From Syngnathus acus (lineage: Eukaryota; Chordata; Actinopteri; Syngnathiformes; Syngnathidae), in assembly GCF_901709675.1 (NCBI RefSeq), contig NC_051088.1, positions 20,002,693 to 20,066,692 of the forward strand: a stretch of DNA of 64,000 nt, given 5' to 3'. The position numbers and the translations under genes are program-made. Below, piece by piece: positions 62,527 through 64,000 of this stretch. The notes beneath the pieces were generated by a model. It was not told the origin of the DNA, searched no databases, and saw only the letters and a program-made list of their open reading frames with translations. Numbering within the stretch: position 1 is the first letter of the stretch; the number at the start of each line of letters is the position of its first letter.

Positions 62527-63599
62527 GTTTTGAATTCTAAAACGACATTCAGTTGCAAGGTAAAATGTCTACAAAGGTGTACAATGGATATTTAGCGGCT
62601 AATGGGGACTCAATACACTTTAACAATTTACAGAAAAAAATATACAGCGAGTGCTGATTTCAAGGCTGAGAGAAAACACAGATGGCATATTTTCCTGTGA
62701 CTCACAGTGGGATAATGATAATGCTGCATTTGAAAATATGTCTCTCTTTTGACTCAGTGTTTAGCCCTGCCTATGCCATGCATCTATGTGACTCACAGAG
62801 CTACTTGATTCAAATGTCATCCCATGTTTAGCTCAAGAACACATTTGTAAGAACATTTTAACCACTTATTACCCAGCAGGACTGAATGGATACCAACACA
62901 AATGATGGCATCTGAATTGGTGCGACATAGACATAATGTATCCATTAATTGGATTTAAGTTACAATAGAACAAAGGGTGAATACCTCTTATTAAATGCCC
63001 GTGTTATATCTTGACCCATGAGTATATAACTATTATAGGAATGCATTCTTTAACAAAACTCAGCAGCCGGAATACTCCATGGCACACGACTGTGTAAGGA
63101 AACCTATGACCCATTCAATAATACATTATCGTTTGTCCGTACTTCCTTAGTATTTGAAATTGCGAAGATGTGAGACTTGGTTAATGTCTGTGTGTGTAAG
63201 TATTGAACATAATGTTATATTAAATTCAACAAAAATGCCTTACGCCAGTTTGTGTGTGTGTCTGTGTGTGTGTGTGCGTGCGTGCGTGTATGTGTGCGTG
63301 TGCTTAACATGAAAGACAAGCTTAATAGATAACACAAACCATCTTAGATAAAAAAAAAAAATATTAAAAACTCGTGTACCATTGTCGTGGGGGTTTGTCG
63401 AGGGGACTTGAGGACCTTGTGATACATTATACAAATCTAACATGAGCAATTTTTTTGTTGATATTTTACCCAGCCCAAATGCACTAAACATATTTACCTG
63501 AATGAAACCACTAAACTCATTAAAACACCCTTTGGGTAATATTGTGCCGGTTCTTACTCTCTCGTCAACCAGTGGGACACTTGTACAACATCATCCAGT
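62527..63599. other. Presumed SLITRK6 5' intron or upstream region
   Basis: No protein-coding signal is visible. The stretch is AT-rich and carries a short (TG)n tract at 63247-63302 and an A run at 63349-63361. If the acceptor at 62461 is used, at least part of this is intron. Confidence 0.5.
63490..63500 (-). promoter_or_regulatory. Possible splice donor of a SLITRK6 5' untranslated exon
   Basis: The minus strand reads ATTCAG then GTAAATA here, a usable 5' splice site about 1.04 kb upstream of the acceptor at 62461. It would make a short intron and put a non-coding exon just to its right. Donor-like sites are frequent by chance, so this is only a candidate; transcript data would decide. 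Confidence 0.2.
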
Positions 63600-63815
63600 G
63601 GAAACAAAAGGAAGTTTCACAGTTCTCCGAGACCCACTTTTTAAAGTGGTCTCAGTTCGCTTCAAAATGAACTCTGGTGCGGTTTGCTCCAGGTGCATAG
63701 ATCCGAATATGCAAATATGCAGAGTAGGAATGCAGCGTGTAGGACTCGCATGTTTTCCTCCACTTTTGATCCAGACCAAACAAGCAGACCAAAAGACTTT
63801 TCTGGTCTGAATACC
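63600..63815. repeat. Dispersed repeat fragment with a GAGACC/GGTCTC palindrome
   Basis: The stretch has an imperfect inverted repeat (GAGACCCACTTTTTAAAGTGGTCTC-like arms around 63629-63653) followed by text about contrasting CAGACCAAAC and TTTTCTGGTCTGAATAC. This resembles a fish DNA-transposon-derived repeat I recall, family not assigned. It lies about 1.2 kb upstream of the SLITRK6 coding exon and could overlap its 5' region. Confidence 0.4.
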
Positions 63816-63914
63816 AGTACTGAATACTTAAAAATACACGCTATAGTGGTGGCGGGAAGGAAGAATTGCGAAAAAGCAGGGGTTCACTATTCTTCAGCCT
63901 TGCCAGCATTTAGA

Positions 63915-63980
63915 CGCGGTATAAAGAGCTCCGCTTTCGCTTTCCTTGTTCAGCAGCTTTCTGCGTCTCACAATGCAAAC
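63915..63980 (+). promoter_or_regulatory. Possible plus-strand TATA promoter at the window edge
   Basis: GCGGTATAAAGAGC near 63917-63930 sits in a locally GC-richer stretch, and CACAATGC with A at position -3 follows at about 63970-63977. The reading frame from that ATG stays open for the remaining ~28 bases. It points away from SLITRK6. With only 80 bases of context this is weak; it may be chance or part of a repeat. Confidence 0.2.
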
Positions 63981-64000
63981 ATTCGTGCCACAATTGATGT

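Overview
This window is vertebrate nuclear DNA, almost certainly from a ray-finned (teleost) fish. The argument rests on two things: one clear vertebrate gene, and a dense set of repeat types that I recognise from fish genomes (tRNA-derived SINEs with GGAT-type tails, Tc1-like transposons, hAT-like and TA-flanked MITEs, a Ty3/Gypsy pol relic, and many long microsatellites). Nothing bacterial or archaeal is present: no operons, ribosome binding sites, rRNA or CRISPR. The species cannot be named from the sequence.

The only convincing protein-coding gene is SLITRK6, at the right end on the minus strand (59917-62445, 842 residues). It is a type I synaptic/neurite adhesion protein with two leucine-rich-repeat domains, one membrane span and a cytoplasmic tail. 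Its whole coding region lies in one exon. A strong splice acceptor sits 15 bases upstream of the preferred start codon, so a 5' untranslated exon should lie further right (higher coordinates), inside the window or beyond it. Minus-strand polyadenylation signals occur about 0.86-0.95 kb past the stop.

The remaining ~59 kb reads as a gene desert. I see no second gene; most open frames are chance reads or lie in repeats. Region by region: 1-17 kb is mostly unique AT-rich DNA with an (AT)n(AC)n block and a few weak dispersed-repeat fragments; 17-25.5 kb has a compound microsatellite and a SINE cluster including one nested pair and one nearly complete copy with target-site duplication, followed by a 200-bp hAT-type MITE with an exact 8-bp duplication; 26-31 kb has a hAT end fragment, long AT tracts and a 168-bp MITE with perfect 25-bp inverted ends; 32-39.5 kb has two copies of an unclassified long-armed repeat and an 835-bp TA-flanked transposon; 42-46.5 kb has SINE pieces and the 5' part of a Tc1-like element; 50-57.5 kb has a hAT-like element, SINE copies, an (ACTC)n array, a decayed Ty3/Gypsy pol, a Tc1-type transposase fragment and a long (ATCT)n array; 57.5-64 kb holds SLITRK6 and its flanks.

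The biological theme is one neuronal receptor gene beside a large non-coding territory that could carry its long-range enhancers. I found no evidence of a previously undescribed molecular system. The most unusual items are the TA-flanked elements with CCGT ends and internal repeated motifs, and the precise insertion structures of several elements. Family names for repeats come from memory and were not checked against a database.
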